Shown here in pieces: positions 11,668 through 21,790 of a stretch of 64,000 nt of DNA. The stretch is from Lasiosphaeria ovina. Taxonomy: Eukaryota; Ascomycota; Sordariomycetes; Sordariales; Lasiosphaeriaceae. The stretch's first letter is position 1. Each line of letters begins with the position of its first letter. The DNA lies in the NCBI GenBank assembly GCA_033439765.1, contig JAULSN010000016.1, forward strand, positions 62,001 to 126,000. The letters are read 5' to 3'. Both the position numbers and the translations under genes were made by a program. The notes under the pieces were generated by a model. The model ran no database searches and was not told the DNA's origin. It was given only the letters and a program-made list of their open reading frames with translations.

Positions 11668-14021
11668 TCAGAGCCCGTTGGTCTTGCACGTGAAAGTGCT
11701 GCCGACAGTCCCGGCGCGGAACTCGTCGATGATGCCCTCGACGCTCGCGTAGCTGCCGGCGGTGAGGAAAAACACGCCCGTGAGGATGATGAGCACGTTG
11801 ACGACGCCCAGCAGATAGCCCGAGACGGACCGGTCCTTGACGAACGCCATGCGCCCGTCGGCCGTGCGCATGCGGAAGTAGGCGACGCCCCAGAAGATGA
11901 AGCCGAAGAAGCTGTCGAACAGCGACGACATCAGGGACAGCACTGTGCATCCACATTAGACCTCGGACGCCCTCCGGGGGTTGAGGGGGTGGCACACTCA
12001 CGAGAAGAAAAGAACGGAATGACCTCGGCGATGATGAACGCGAGGATCCACGTCGCGACTGGCCAGAGCGCAATCAATTATAGCGTTAGTCATCACCCGA
12101 TCCAGACAAAAAAAATTCAGAGACAACCACATGCCGTCGACCTCGGGCAGGACTCACGCAAAATCGCAGCCCAGGCGGCCCAGCCGACGAGGGTGTGTTC
12201 GTTCTTGTGGTGGGGGGCGTTTCGGAAGAGCCGAAAAAAGACGAAACGGGCCGACACGGACGCGTACAGCACGCCGACGAAGACGAGCGTCGGCACCATG
12301 AAGCTGAAGGCCACCTTCTTGTGCACGCCGTCGGCCAGCGACCCAAACGCCGGCGCCGTCACGTACTGGTTGCCCGTGTACGCGTACACGACGGCGCCGA
12401 CCACACTGAACACGGCCATCTCGGCCGCCGTGCATGCCCACAGCGCCTTGGGGAAGTCTCTGGTTTTTTTTTCAGGGCACGTCGGTCAGATTAATTCAGG
12501 GGAAACCAGAGTATGAAAGTTCTTTTGTTGGGGGGGTGGGGTTTGTTGGCTAGGTAGGTAGTTATTCACCTCGGGTCCTTCATCTCGGCGATGAAGCTGG
12601 GCAGGGTGATCTGGCCGATGAAGGTGTACGAGATGTTGAGAAAAGCGTTCATGGCGGCGACGAAGGTGGTGCCGGCAACGGGGAGGGCGGTGACGACGGG
12701 GTCGCCGATGGCCAGCAGGTCGTAGCCGGCCGGGTGCGTCTGCACGCCGGCGAACACGGTGGCCAGCAGCACCGAGATGAAGGTGAAGATGGCCGAGGCG
12801 GTGCCGATCTTGGACAGCATGCTAAAGGTGCGCGGCAGCGAGCACACCCAGCAGATGAGCGTCACGACGATGCTGAAGCTCACGGTGCGGCACGCAACGT
12901 TGTCGTCGGCGTCCGTCATGGTGTTGAGGTACTTGGCGCCGACCAAGACATGCAGGGCCTGTCACGGGGCGCAAGGCGCAGGTTGTCAGCGAGCGTGTGT
13001 CGGGGCATGCGTGGGCGTGGGCAGCAACGCAACGAACCTGGATGAACTGCGGTTTGCGAGCTCGGCGTCAGTCTTTGGGCGCGCTTGTTTGGAACCCGAG
13101 GCGGGATGGAAGCCGGACTGACAGTGTTGTTGAGCAGGAACATGACTGCTGTGGCATACCAGGCCCATTTCTTGTTCCAGAACAGCATCTGTCCAATGTC
13201 GCAGACATCGCGGACTTCGGGGTGCCGCAGGCAGAACTCCCAGAGGACGAGCGAGCTGATAGGGCAGCGTCAGACTGGCACTCGGATTGGGCGGACTAGG
13301 GAGTCGCTTACGTGTACAGGACGATTATGGCAACCACAAAAGTCAAGATGAGCCTGCGCATGGGTTAGGTTGGCATGGTCGTTGTCGATGCTGTTGTGGC
13401 TGCTGTTGCTGTCCGGTCGAGCACGTACCCAGGAACCAATCCAAGCACACTATACGACCAGGGAAAGCTCATGATGGCCTTCGAGGGTGAGAAGAGAAGG
13501 GTCAGTGGCGCTTTGGGGTCTCTGTCAAGTCAAGACTGCTCACCAAGCAGATGTACTCGGAGAACAGCAATGCTGCCGTCTGCCCATTGGTCGGCCGACA
13601 TGGCGCATATTATTAGCCACGAAAATGTTGTGTGCAGCTGTCGACTGATTAATTGACAGGACAGGACAGGAGAGGGCGGTACCTTTTGCCAGCTGCAGGT
13701 GCGGTACTGTATGGCGTGGCCATCTTCGAGGGCGATCTGCTTGTCCAGGATGACTGCGGCGCTGCTGCTTTCTTCAGTGTCGGATCCGCCCTCGAAGGCG
13801 CTACCGAGCACGCGGCCGATGCGCGGGCCAACGACCACATGTGGTCCGCCGAACCAGGCTGGCATCCAGTCCTGGGCAGCAGGAGCAGGTGGATGCTGCT
13901 GTCTCGGGTAGCTGCTGCTGTGATCGCCGCTTTCGCTTCTTTCCTCCTGCGTCGGCCCTTTGACATTCTCTGGCAAACTTTGCGCCTGGCCTGCCATTTT
14001 CGTTTTCGTTTTCGTTTTCAT
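11668..14021 (-). CDS. AAAP family amino-acid transporter (MTR-like)
   Basis: Nine exons: 14021-13683, 13579-13544, 13478-13429, 13353-13312, 13255-13123, 12958-12570, 12459-12158, 12058-12002 and 11942-11668. They sum to 1623 nt, giving 540 residues; every intron is GT-AG and phases match throughout. The hydrophilic N-terminus is followed by TAALLFSEYICL, AIMSFPWSYSVLGLVPG and the helix LILTFVVAIIVLYT, the usual start of fungal auxin/amino-acid permease-type (Aa_trans) carriers. A central block contains KIGTASAIFTFISVLLATVF and NISYTFIGQITLPSFIAEMK. The fold and C-terminus resemble Neurospora MTR, a neutral/aromatic amino-acid permease, so uptake of such amino acids across the plasma membrane is likely; vacuolar transport cannot be excluded. 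ATG at 13997 is an alternative start eight codons in. The 36-50 nt exons near the 5' end are unusually short. Confidence 0.88.
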
Positions 14022-16234
14022 TTACCAAGCCAACACGACACTGGGTGCTTGGCAATCGTGCGTGCATGCAGATACAAACGGAAGCGAGAGCTAACAGAGG
14101 CGAGGCGGGACGCGGAATGGCGCAGGGGCCGAGGGCAGTTTGGACAGGCAGTTGGTTGCGTACCTAGTTAATTATCCACAGTTCCCCAGTAATTGGAATT
14201 TCTCCGCTTTACCGGTCGCGACGCCGCAGATGCGATTGTAATTAGTTTAGGTGGATTGCCTGTAACGGACACCCGCCACGGTGGATATCCTGGGCTTTGG
14301 GTGAGGCGGCGTGGACGGGGAGGAGCACAAGAAACATGGAAACAGCGAGATGGAACAGTACTAATAGATGGCGGCGGCGTCGACAGCCAGGGGGGGTGCG
14401 CTGGTGAATGAATCGGCCGGCGGCCAGTGCTGGCAATGGATGGCAATGGCAAGCGCACGCAATGGCGCTACCCCGTTTCGCCATTATCGCTCCCGTCCCC
14501 GGTCCGCCAGATGGAAGGAGCGCTAAATACCGCGCTAATAAACAAAAAAACGCCGAGTCCGATGATCCGATCCGATCGCAAGCTTGGGCGAGCGGACAAA
14601 GCTCCGTGCTAATTAGCTCAGCTGCAATTTTGAAGCGCAACGAGGCAATTAAATAAATGCAAACGCAGGCCAAAGAAATTTGGCGACTGGTCCTCACAGT
14701 CTCCTTCTCCTTTACTGTCGCTGCAGCGAATGGGACGGACGAGCTTCAAGAGCTCCCCGTCGGGAGATATGCGAGTGGGGAGGGAGTCGGCTGGGGTCAC
14801 CTGCCTGTCTCGGCGACAGCCCGCGGAGTTCTCAAACCAACCTGCGGCGTGACGTGCTACTACCTACATCCGTTCCACTTTTCCAATTAACAAGCCACAA
14901 TGGAAGAAGCTACTGCCCGTCTCTTCCCCACGCCGCTCCCCACGCCGCTCCCCACGCCATGGGATGAGTGGGTTGGGGAAAGAGCACCACCCCAGCCCTG
15001 TTTAGGCTCCGCAAACGGCGCCCGCCAACGCATTTACCAAATGACTGGAATCCGACATCTCAAATCTGCGCCTTCATGAATACACGCATATCCACACTCC
15101 ACAGTCGCCTTAAGTCACGTCGCTTTTTAGCTGGCTTCGTCCTTGCCGTCCCGCCGTCTAATTGCCTGCGGGAGTTTCCTTCCACGGAATATCCGAGTTC
15201 GGCCTTCGAGTTCTATTTAGGGGTCGACTAAATTTAAACCGGCCTGGTGGCCCCCCCCCCCCTGTGGCCTGTTCTGGATCTTGGTGCCTCTCCCCGCGTA
15301 TCTATATCCACTCTCGGACTCGTTCCTGGCCAGGAGGAGCCCCCACTTATTGTGCACCAGTTCATTAGGCAGTGATCAGTTTCTAGCGTTCCTATACACT
15401 GGAATCCCTGACAGTACGTGAGCCCCTACTTATTGTGCCCCTCCCCACATTTCTTTGGGCAGCGCTCAGCTTCTGGCGTTCTAATTGGCTGGAATCACCC
15501 CCCAGTTGGCAACGAATGTTGACTGTTTCCATCATCGGGGGACCCCAGTCCGATGGGAAGTGAGGGAGCGGAGCCGGGCCGCTTTTAGTTTCGTGTCCAT
15601 GTCGCACTCACTTGGTCTCGCACATGGCGGTGGTCCTGCGAGTAAGTTGCAACATGAATAACAAACAGCCCTTGCCGCACCTCACGCCACACTTTCTTGG
15701 GGGGGCCCAAGTCCCGGCCCCAAGTCAATCATCTCTATCCGCGGGTTAGAGACAGAATTTAGGTTTGGCTTGGCTTGGCTGAAACGTGCCTCCTTCGCCA
15801 GGAATAGCGTCTCCTCGGCTCGCCAGGAATAGCAACTGGCACAGCTGGGATCGGGCTTTTCGCGGGCCCATATGGTGGTTGAATCACGGTTGGGCGCATT
15901 AGTTACGGATTCCACTGGAATCACTGGGCCACACGAGAATACGGGAAGGGGCGCGAGTCGCGACTCAACTCGCGGGTCGTTCGTTGAATTCAAGTATAAA
16001 GGTCCTGCCACAGAATGATGGCATTGTAATTAATGACCACTCCGTCACATTACTCTCATCACCCTCCGACCCAACCACCCAACAACATCTCAAGACCCTT
16101 CGGACCAAATCAAACACTCTGACTGCCCAACCAAACTCAACGCTAATCCTTGATTTGGTTGCTCAAACTTTCACCTTGTTCGCCATTGTATCTCCCTAAA
16201 GTGCCTTGGCCACCTTCAGCTCGGTAACGACACC
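14022..16234. other. Divergent intergenic/promoter region
   Basis: About 2.2 kb separating two divergently transcribed genes, so it probably holds both promoters. No convincing reading frame. It contains three copies of a CCCCACGCCGCT-like unit at about 14929-14958, a C-homopolymer near 15250, and an 83-bp imperfect tandem duplication at 15337-15502. The last 150 bases before 16235 are rich in C and A with pyrimidine patches, typical of a fungal 5' leader. Confidence 0.5.
15337..15502. repeat. 83-bp imperfect tandem duplication
   Basis: Two adjacent copies start at 15337 and 15420. Shared blocks in order are GAGCCCC-ACTTATTGTGC, then TTGGGCAG-like/TTAGGCAG, GATCAG/GCTCAG TTTCT, GCGTTC and TGGAATC. 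The copies have diverged by scattered substitutions, so the duplication is old. Confidence 0.75.
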
Positions 16235-18607
16235 ATGGCTACCGTCGCTTCAGCCTCCACCGCTCCTCCCCTCCCCAAGCCCTACGTGGCGCCAAAAACC
16301 AAACTCACGGGAACATATGGCATCATCATCGACGAGGGAACTATATTTCGCGAAATTGATTTCTGGAGGGGACTCTCCGACGACAGAGACCCCAAGACGG
16401 AACACGTCCGGCACGTCATTTGTTGTGACGGAACCGGCAACAACGCCCCGGATCATCTTGATCTCTGGAAAGTAACCAATGTCGCCAAACTCGCCTCTGC
16501 GATCCTACCCCGTACGGATTTCACCCCCAAAAGGAACCAGTGGCTTTGTGGCATTAAAGAAGACGTGCCTGACAAGCAGGGCACCCCAAGACCAGCAATC
16601 CCGGCGATAGAGTTCCCAAAACTCCCTGTGCCGACAAAGCACTTCGTTCAAATACCTGTATACGTGCCCGGAATAGGCACCGACCACCCCGAGGATGTTA
16701 CCTACAAGTGGGGCTTTCTTGAATCGGTCAGACAGACAGCCGACATGGCTTTCGCCAGTGGATTTGAAGCTAAACTCATTGACGTTCTCACTTACTTGGC
16801 TGTCTATTACAAGCCTAATGATGAGGTTCCCCTCTTTGGCTTCTCCCGCGGTGCTTTCACGGCCCTGACACTGGCTGCCCACATCAACGACTTCGGCATT
16901 CTCAAGGCGGACATGATCACCGAAGAAGTCCTGACCAAACTCCATAGTAAATACACCAAAGGTTTCAAAGAGGAGGACTGGAAAAAACATAGTAGAACAC
17001 AGTTTGACCGTGTTAAGGAGGCGGTTAAGATTTATATCCATGTGTGGAAAGACATGGGCCACAAGGCAGACCTTGATTGGAACAAGGCGCACCCAAACGG
17101 TGACGAGAACTCGCAGCCAACGATCCCGGTGCCGGACAAAGCAGTCTGGGGAGATTTTCATCACTCAGACGTAGTCATAACCATGCTCGGTCTCTACGAT
17201 ACTGTGGCGGCGCTCGGCAAGCCAGACGTGAGAGGCATTTACGAAGGCATTCTCCAGTATAGATTCGTCGCATATCTCGACAACCGTTTTAGCATTAAGT
17301 CGGCGGTGCATCTCGTCTCAGAGCATGAACACAGGGAGGACTTCAAATGCGAACTCTTGAAAGGTCGTTTTGTGAATAAGGGGCTGGATAAAACCGAACT
17401 AAAGAACAAAAAAAATGTGGCGAAGAATGTGGCTGACGGCGGGTGGGTCAGAGTCCACCAAATCTTGTGTCAGGGATATCACGCATCCGTCGGCGGCGGC
17501 ACCTTCAGAATCGGCGACCTCATCCCAACCGTTACCCATACCTGTATGGTGGATTTTGTTCTGCTGGCCGGAATTCATCTCAACGAAAACACGTACAGGC
17601 AAACCCTCTACCCGTGGTTCGGCGCCATTCCCGACAAGTTCATCGATGATTCCAAAACATTGATGTTCATGCCCGCAGGCAACCGCGACCGCCACGAGAT
17701 GTTCGCCTTTGGGAACGATGCCGGCAGCAGATCGAGTACTTCCGGTCTTAGTGCTACTGCCTCTGCAGACGCTGGGCCACATCCTCAGCCTTACGATAGA
17801 TTGCAAAATCCAAAGCCCAGCGACAGATTCAGAAAGCATGTGGTTCTTCACAAATCGCTGGCAGACGAAGAGTTTTTCCGGAAACTCACCGGGCAGCAGA
17901 CTGTCTTCAAGTCCCCAGCCGCTAGAGACGCTTTCAACCTTTTGATAGCTAGCACTGAAGTCGCTCCGCTCGGACAGTTGGAAAGTGTAGTTTTCCCATT
18001 TCAATCGCGCCTGATCGCGGACGGCATGTATAACGTACATATACGCATGTTGATAGCTGCGCTTGCCGTGGACAGGACCGAGTTGCATGTCATGCGCAGG
18101 CCACCGACCGAGCAAGACGACGACGCTGCTAGCATTGCCGAATCAACCAATCAGATAGCTGAGACGTTGCAGGTTTCGTCAGAAGCACACATAAGTAATG
18201 TTCGAAGCTGGACATATAGAAGCCACAAACCCACGGAAAACGATAAGAAAACCATGGCAGTATGGGTTAAGAAAATAGGGAAGACTCTGAGCCCTCGTAG
18301 AATAGTGCAGAAGCTATCTCCATCAAAGCGTTCTCCCAAGCCTAAGGTCGATCTCGCTAACCCGAGGATGGCGACGACGCTCTCTCCCAAGCTTAAACAA
18401 GAGGTGGATCCGGCCAACAAATTGTTCATAAGGACTCTCAGAACATCTCAATTCCCACTCATGAATGAGGCTTTCCAGATCGCCATCCCGGACAAGCAAC
18501 CGCACGTGGACTACGATCACCCTTTCTCCATGGTCCAGGGTATTATGTCAACAGTACCTGTGGCAACAGTGCCGGGGCTGCCAAGCCACCCCAAGCCCGA
18601 ACTGTAG
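16235..18607 (+). CDS. DUF2235 / Tle1-like alpha-beta hydrolase
   Basis: Single exon, 790 residues, start in a strong context (caccATGg). RHVICCDGTGNN at about residue 59-70 is the DUF2235 opening motif; later VPGIGTDHP and the nucleophile elbow GFSRGAF with Ser204. A plausible triad is completed by Asp322 in LYDTVAALG and His416 in GYHASVGGG. This is the catalytic fold of type VI secretion phospholipase effectors (Tle1), widespread as a cytosolic domain in fungi; the fungal substrate is not established, though lipid ester hydrolysis is the usual expectation. The last 200 residues carry Ser/Pro/Lys-rich linkers (KLSPSKRSPKPKVDL) and no membrane helix or signal peptide. All three catalytic residues are present, so it should be active. 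Confidence 0.87.
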   Translation: MATVASASTAPPLPKPYVAPKTKLTGTYGIIIDEGTIFREIDFWRGLSDDRDPKTEHVRHVICCDGTGNNAPDHLDLWKVTNVAKLASAILPRTDFTPKRNQWLCGIKEDVPDKQGTPRPAIPAIEFPKLPVPTKHFVQIPVYVPGIGTDHPEDVTYKWGFLESVRQTADMAFASGFEAKLIDVLTYLAVYYKPNDEVPLFGFSRGAFTALTLAAHINDFGILKADMITEEVLTKLHSKYTKGFKEEDWKKHSRTQFDRVKEAVKIYIHVWKDMGHKADLDWNKAHPNGDENSQPTIPVPDKAVWGDFHHSDVVITMLGLYDTVAALGKPDVRGIYEGILQYRFVAYLDNRFSIKSAVHLVSEHEHREDFKCELLKGRFVNKGLDKTELKNKKNVAKNVADGGWVRVHQILCQGYHASVGGGTFRIGDLIPTVTHTCMVDFVLLAGIHLNENTYRQTLYPWFGAIPDKFIDDSKTLMFMPAGNRDRHEMFAFGNDAGSRSSTSGLSATASADAGPHPQPYDRLQNPKPSDRFRKHVVLHKSLADEEFFRKLTGQQTVFKSPAARDAFNLLIASTEVAPLGQLESVVFPFQSRLIADGMYNVHIRMLIAALAVDRTELHVMRRPPTEQDDDAASIAESTNQIAETLQVSSEAHISNVRSWTYRSHKPTENDKKTMAVWVKKIGKTLSPRRIVQKLSPSKRSPKPKVDLANPRMATTLSPKLKQEVDPANKLFIRTLRTSQFPLMNEAFQIAIPDKQPHVDYDHPFSMVQGIMSTVPVATVPGLPSHPKPEL

Positions 18608-18786
18608 AAGAGTCGAGGATTGGTGTATTTTTGCCAGCTGCAGGCAGCGAAAGAGAGACGACGAGGGGCTTTTGCTGCTGGGCAGCACTTTCCTGGCGCT
18701 GGTCGTCGCAGAGTAATTATTTTCCAACACTTTTCTTTTTTTTGACTCGGCGCGGCTGCGCTCGCACCAGTCTGGGTGCAGGCGGA

Positions 18787-18820
<34 letters not shown>

Positions 18821-19722
18821 CACACTCACACTCACACTCACACTCACACTCACACTCACACACACACACACACCAGATTGATGCGTCTAGGACCAACCAT
18901 TAGGTGGGAAAAGGAAAAGGGCAGGTCCTCGGGGAGAATCAGTCTGGGAAACTGTATAATAGTCAAGGCAAGGCCGCTTGCAGGATGCAAAGCCAGTCTG
19001 GCAACTGTTGCCGGGCAGGCCCCTCTGTGGGAAAGTATCCATTTGATAGCGGTACCGGCCTCTAGAGGAGCCACCACTCATAGTGCTAATATGAATGTCT
19101 CGAAGACTCCTCCAAACCTTTGCACCTCGTGCCCCCTTTGCTTGATTGTGACACGTGACTCGGTGCTTGCTTGGCGGCCAGATTCGGTTGGACCACCTCC
19201 TTTCTTTGTGTCTCCAGGACAATGCGCCAACCAGTCGGGATAACAACAATGCTGGAAAGAGATTACAAAGAAACCCAGCGGTCTCACCCAAAGGAATTTT
19301 CCTGTTGTTCGTGGATGTGTTCTCGGCAGGCAGTTCTCGGCTCAAGATCAACTAGTTCTACATCCAAGAGACTAAGACGGTGGTAACTGGCCAGGGCAAT
19401 GAATTAACAATCCTCGACTTTGCCGAGTCGAACCCCTTCAATTCTCACTGTTCACTCCATTACAGTCCAATTGACGTCTAAATGACCACCGCGTTTAGTA
19501 ACAGCCAGCCCATTTACATGACAGCCACGGCGGCTCTCCTTGTACAGCGACGCCCAGGAAACACCACACTGTTCGAAAGGGGTTGTATTAAAAGGCAGAC
19601 CACCATGGACCAAATGGAAAACCCGAAGAAGAAACACTTCGCAAAGCCGCTGCGCACACTGGAAATTCCATCTTCTGGAATTCCTTCTTCTGATATCACA
19701 GCTTACTGCCCGGTAAGAGAGA
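18608..19722. other. Intergenic with CA-rich microsatellite
   Basis: Downstream of the hydrolase gene and upstream of the kinase-like gene. Apart from the CA/CACACT microsatellite nothing recognisable is present. A small frame at 19482-19856 (DQMENPKKKHFAKPLRTLEI) overlaps the start of the APH gene; it could be a 5' exon, because a GTAAGC donor-like site lies at 19738, but a good acceptor in the right phase was not found. Confidence 0.45.
18786..18873. repeat. CA / CACACT microsatellite
   Basis: About 88 bp made of (CA)n, then about nine CACT-CA hexamer-type units, then (CA)n again. The compound structure points to replication slippage. Confidence 0.95.
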
Positions 19723-21018
19723 ATGGCACCGCCGCAGGTAAGCTTCCCCATCCGGGTGCAGAACTGCGATCCGCCAACCCAAAACGAGTTAGTCGCCAGA
19801 CAGAACCCAAAATGGCTTGCCTGGACGGTCAAGGAGGAGAAGGAGGCTGTGGGTAAGGAGCCGCCAATGAGGTTCGTGCGCCCGGCGTGGCGCCAGCCGC
19901 CCAGCGTGCGCGACGCCAAGGAGCTGCTTGAGTACTACGCCGGCATGTTCCGGCCGCTGATCCCGCTCGCAGGCGGCTACCGCGTGAGCTACTTCAACGA
20001 GGGCGCGACCAGCGTGCTCTTCCTCATCAACAACATCCGCATCGGCGACACGAGCCGCTACGGCAAACCCGGCTGCATGCAGCTCCCCTCGGAACTCCTT
20101 CTGCGCGTCACCGTGCCCTGGGCACCCTACTACGGCGTCGAGAACGAGGTCGCCACGACGCTGTACGTCAGCAAGCTCGAGATCCCCGTGCCCAAGATCT
20201 ACTTCTTCGACTCGTCGGGCTCGAACCCGCTGGGGCTGGACCTGATCCTGCTGGAGCGCATCCCCGGCACCACCGCCGAGGACCTGCTGCAGAAGCTGCA
20301 GAACCCCCAGGGCCCGTACAGGGGCAAAAACTTCGACGCCAACGAGGTGGAGCGCGGGCTCGCCAGCGAGGCCGTCGGCTACCTGAGCGAGGACCTCTGG
20401 GACGCGTCCAAGACGTTCACGCACTTCGGCAGCCTGTACCGCGACTGGGGCCACGCCAAGAACTTCTTCGTGGGGCCCTTGATCGACCACCTGCTGTTCG
20501 CGCCGACGGTCGGCGGCATCTGCATCGACCGCGGGCCGTACCCGGACTGGCTGTCCATGTTCGAGGGTGCCTTCGAGTACCGCATGGGGCTCGACTGGGA
20601 CAAGATCCGCGCGGCGGCGCCGCACGACCACCACGGCCAGCCCAAGGCCGCCGCCGACGGCCGCAAGACGGGCGCCAAACCCGCGGAGACCGAGAAGCGC
20701 ATCCGCGCGCTGTACTTGCGCACGCAGAAGGAGCTCGCGGCGCTCGCGGCCGGCAACGACGGCGAGGCTGCGGCTCTGAAGCCGCGCATGACCCACGGCG
20801 ACTGCCACGGCGGCAACGTCATCGTCAGCCCGCCGCCCGACTCGCAGATCCAGGCGATCATCGACTGGGAGTCGGCGTCGATTCTGCCTGCGTGCATGTT
20901 CCCGCGCCGCCCGGACATCGCTGCCGGCCATGGCTTTGAGGCGCTGCCTGAGACGAAGACGCAGGCGTCTACGACTTTTGGATACTGCTGGTCGGCTCTT
21001 TACACGATCATTGATTAG
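19723..21018 (+). CDS. Aminoglycoside phosphotransferase (APH) family kinase-like protein, short C-terminus
   Basis: Single-exon frame of 431 residues, strongly GC-rich in third positions. RVSYFNEGATSVLFLI near residue 87 is the APH-type glycine/nucleotide loop region; VENEVATTLYVSKLEIPVP is the helix C region; the Brenner motif HGDCHGGN gives the catalytic Asp360 and metal-binding Asn365; IIDWE supplies the metal-binding Asp381. Fungal APH proteins phosphorylate small molecules or are unassigned; no substrate can be inferred. Only about 50 residues follow IIDWE, whereas the family normally has a longer helical lobe that closes the substrate pocket. The product may therefore be truncated, or a 3' exon was missed. 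The next gene downstream is an NLR pseudogene on the same strand. Confidence 0.8.
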   Translation: MAPPQVSFPIRVQNCDPPTQNELVARQNPKWLAWTVKEEKEAVGKEPPMRFVRPAWRQPPSVRDAKELLEYYAGMFRPLIPLAGGYRVSYFNEGATSVLFLINNIRIGDTSRYGKPGCMQLPSELLLRVTVPWAPYYGVENEVATTLYVSKLEIPVPKIYFFDSSGSNPLGLDLILLERIPGTTAEDLLQKLQNPQGPYRGKNFDANEVERGLASEAVGYLSEDLWDASKTFTHFGSLYRDWGHAKNFFVGPLIDHLLFAPTVGGICIDRGPYPDWLSMFEGAFEYRMGLDWDKIRAAAPHDHHGQPKAAADGRKTGAKPAETEKRIRALYLRTQKELAALAAGNDGEAAALKPRMTHGDCHGGNVIVSPPPDSQIQAIIDWESASILPACMFPRRPDIAAGHGFEALPETKTQASTTFGYCWSALYTIID

Positions 21019-21790
21019 AACGTTTTTGGTTTTGTTTCGCGAGGATGCCTCGCTTTGGTAAGTAACAATTAGCCGGACACAGGATGGACAGTAGGTCTAC
21101 TTCCTAGCCAGCGGTTTTATGACATTTCAGAGGGTAATGATAGATTGTGATTTAGACGGAGCCAAACTGGGAATTAATGTTTATTAAACGACGAGAGTCT
21201 CCATGGTGTGCGTGTTATTTACGAGATACTGGAGCTTGGTTACCTGTGCTTGTGTTGAGCATTAACGAAAGCCTCGGTGATTGGGAAATTCTGAAATCCG
21301 GTCTGGGGGTTTGACGATCAAATGAACTGGCTAAGGCACCTACTTGTGGAAAGAACGGCTTTCGAGCGTAGCGAGCAGCCCGCCGCAGGCGCCCCCGGAG
21401 GGCCGCAGGAGGCAAAAAGGAACGAAAGAAAAAGGGCCGTTCAGATTCAGCTCCCCTTCCTGACTTTCCAGGGAGAGTATTTTCCTATGGAATTGCCCAC
21501 TTGCGTCGGGTGTTTGCGTGTTTTTTTTTTTGTGTATTTCTTTTAGTGACTTCAGCGCTCCGCCACATCGTGCGTGACCCGTGAGAAGAACGACAGGATA
21601 ACTGTGCGTTTTGCGTCCACGCCGCGAGAAGCGTCTTACGTTGGGCAGCAACCGAGCCTCCCTGCTTGATCCTGGCGTGTTCCTGTCGCGCCAATTCGGA
21701 ACTCCGTATATTGCTAGGGACCGGGCGGAAAGGCAGATTCAAATGCGCCATCTTGCTGAAGGCCTGGCGAGAACATAAAGGGAAGTAGAT
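21019..21790. other. Intergenic between APH gene and NLR pseudogene
   Basis: No gene recognised. A GTAAGTAAC donor-like site lies shortly after the APH stop (about 21058), which leaves open a missed 3' exon, but no frame with APH-like helices was found downstream. Confidence 0.4.

Noticed and set aside
19482..19856. Upstream frame considered as first exon of the APH gene
   Set aside because: A donor-like GTAAGC exists, but no acceptor gives a matching phase into the APH frame, and ATG 19723 alone gives a plausible N-terminus.
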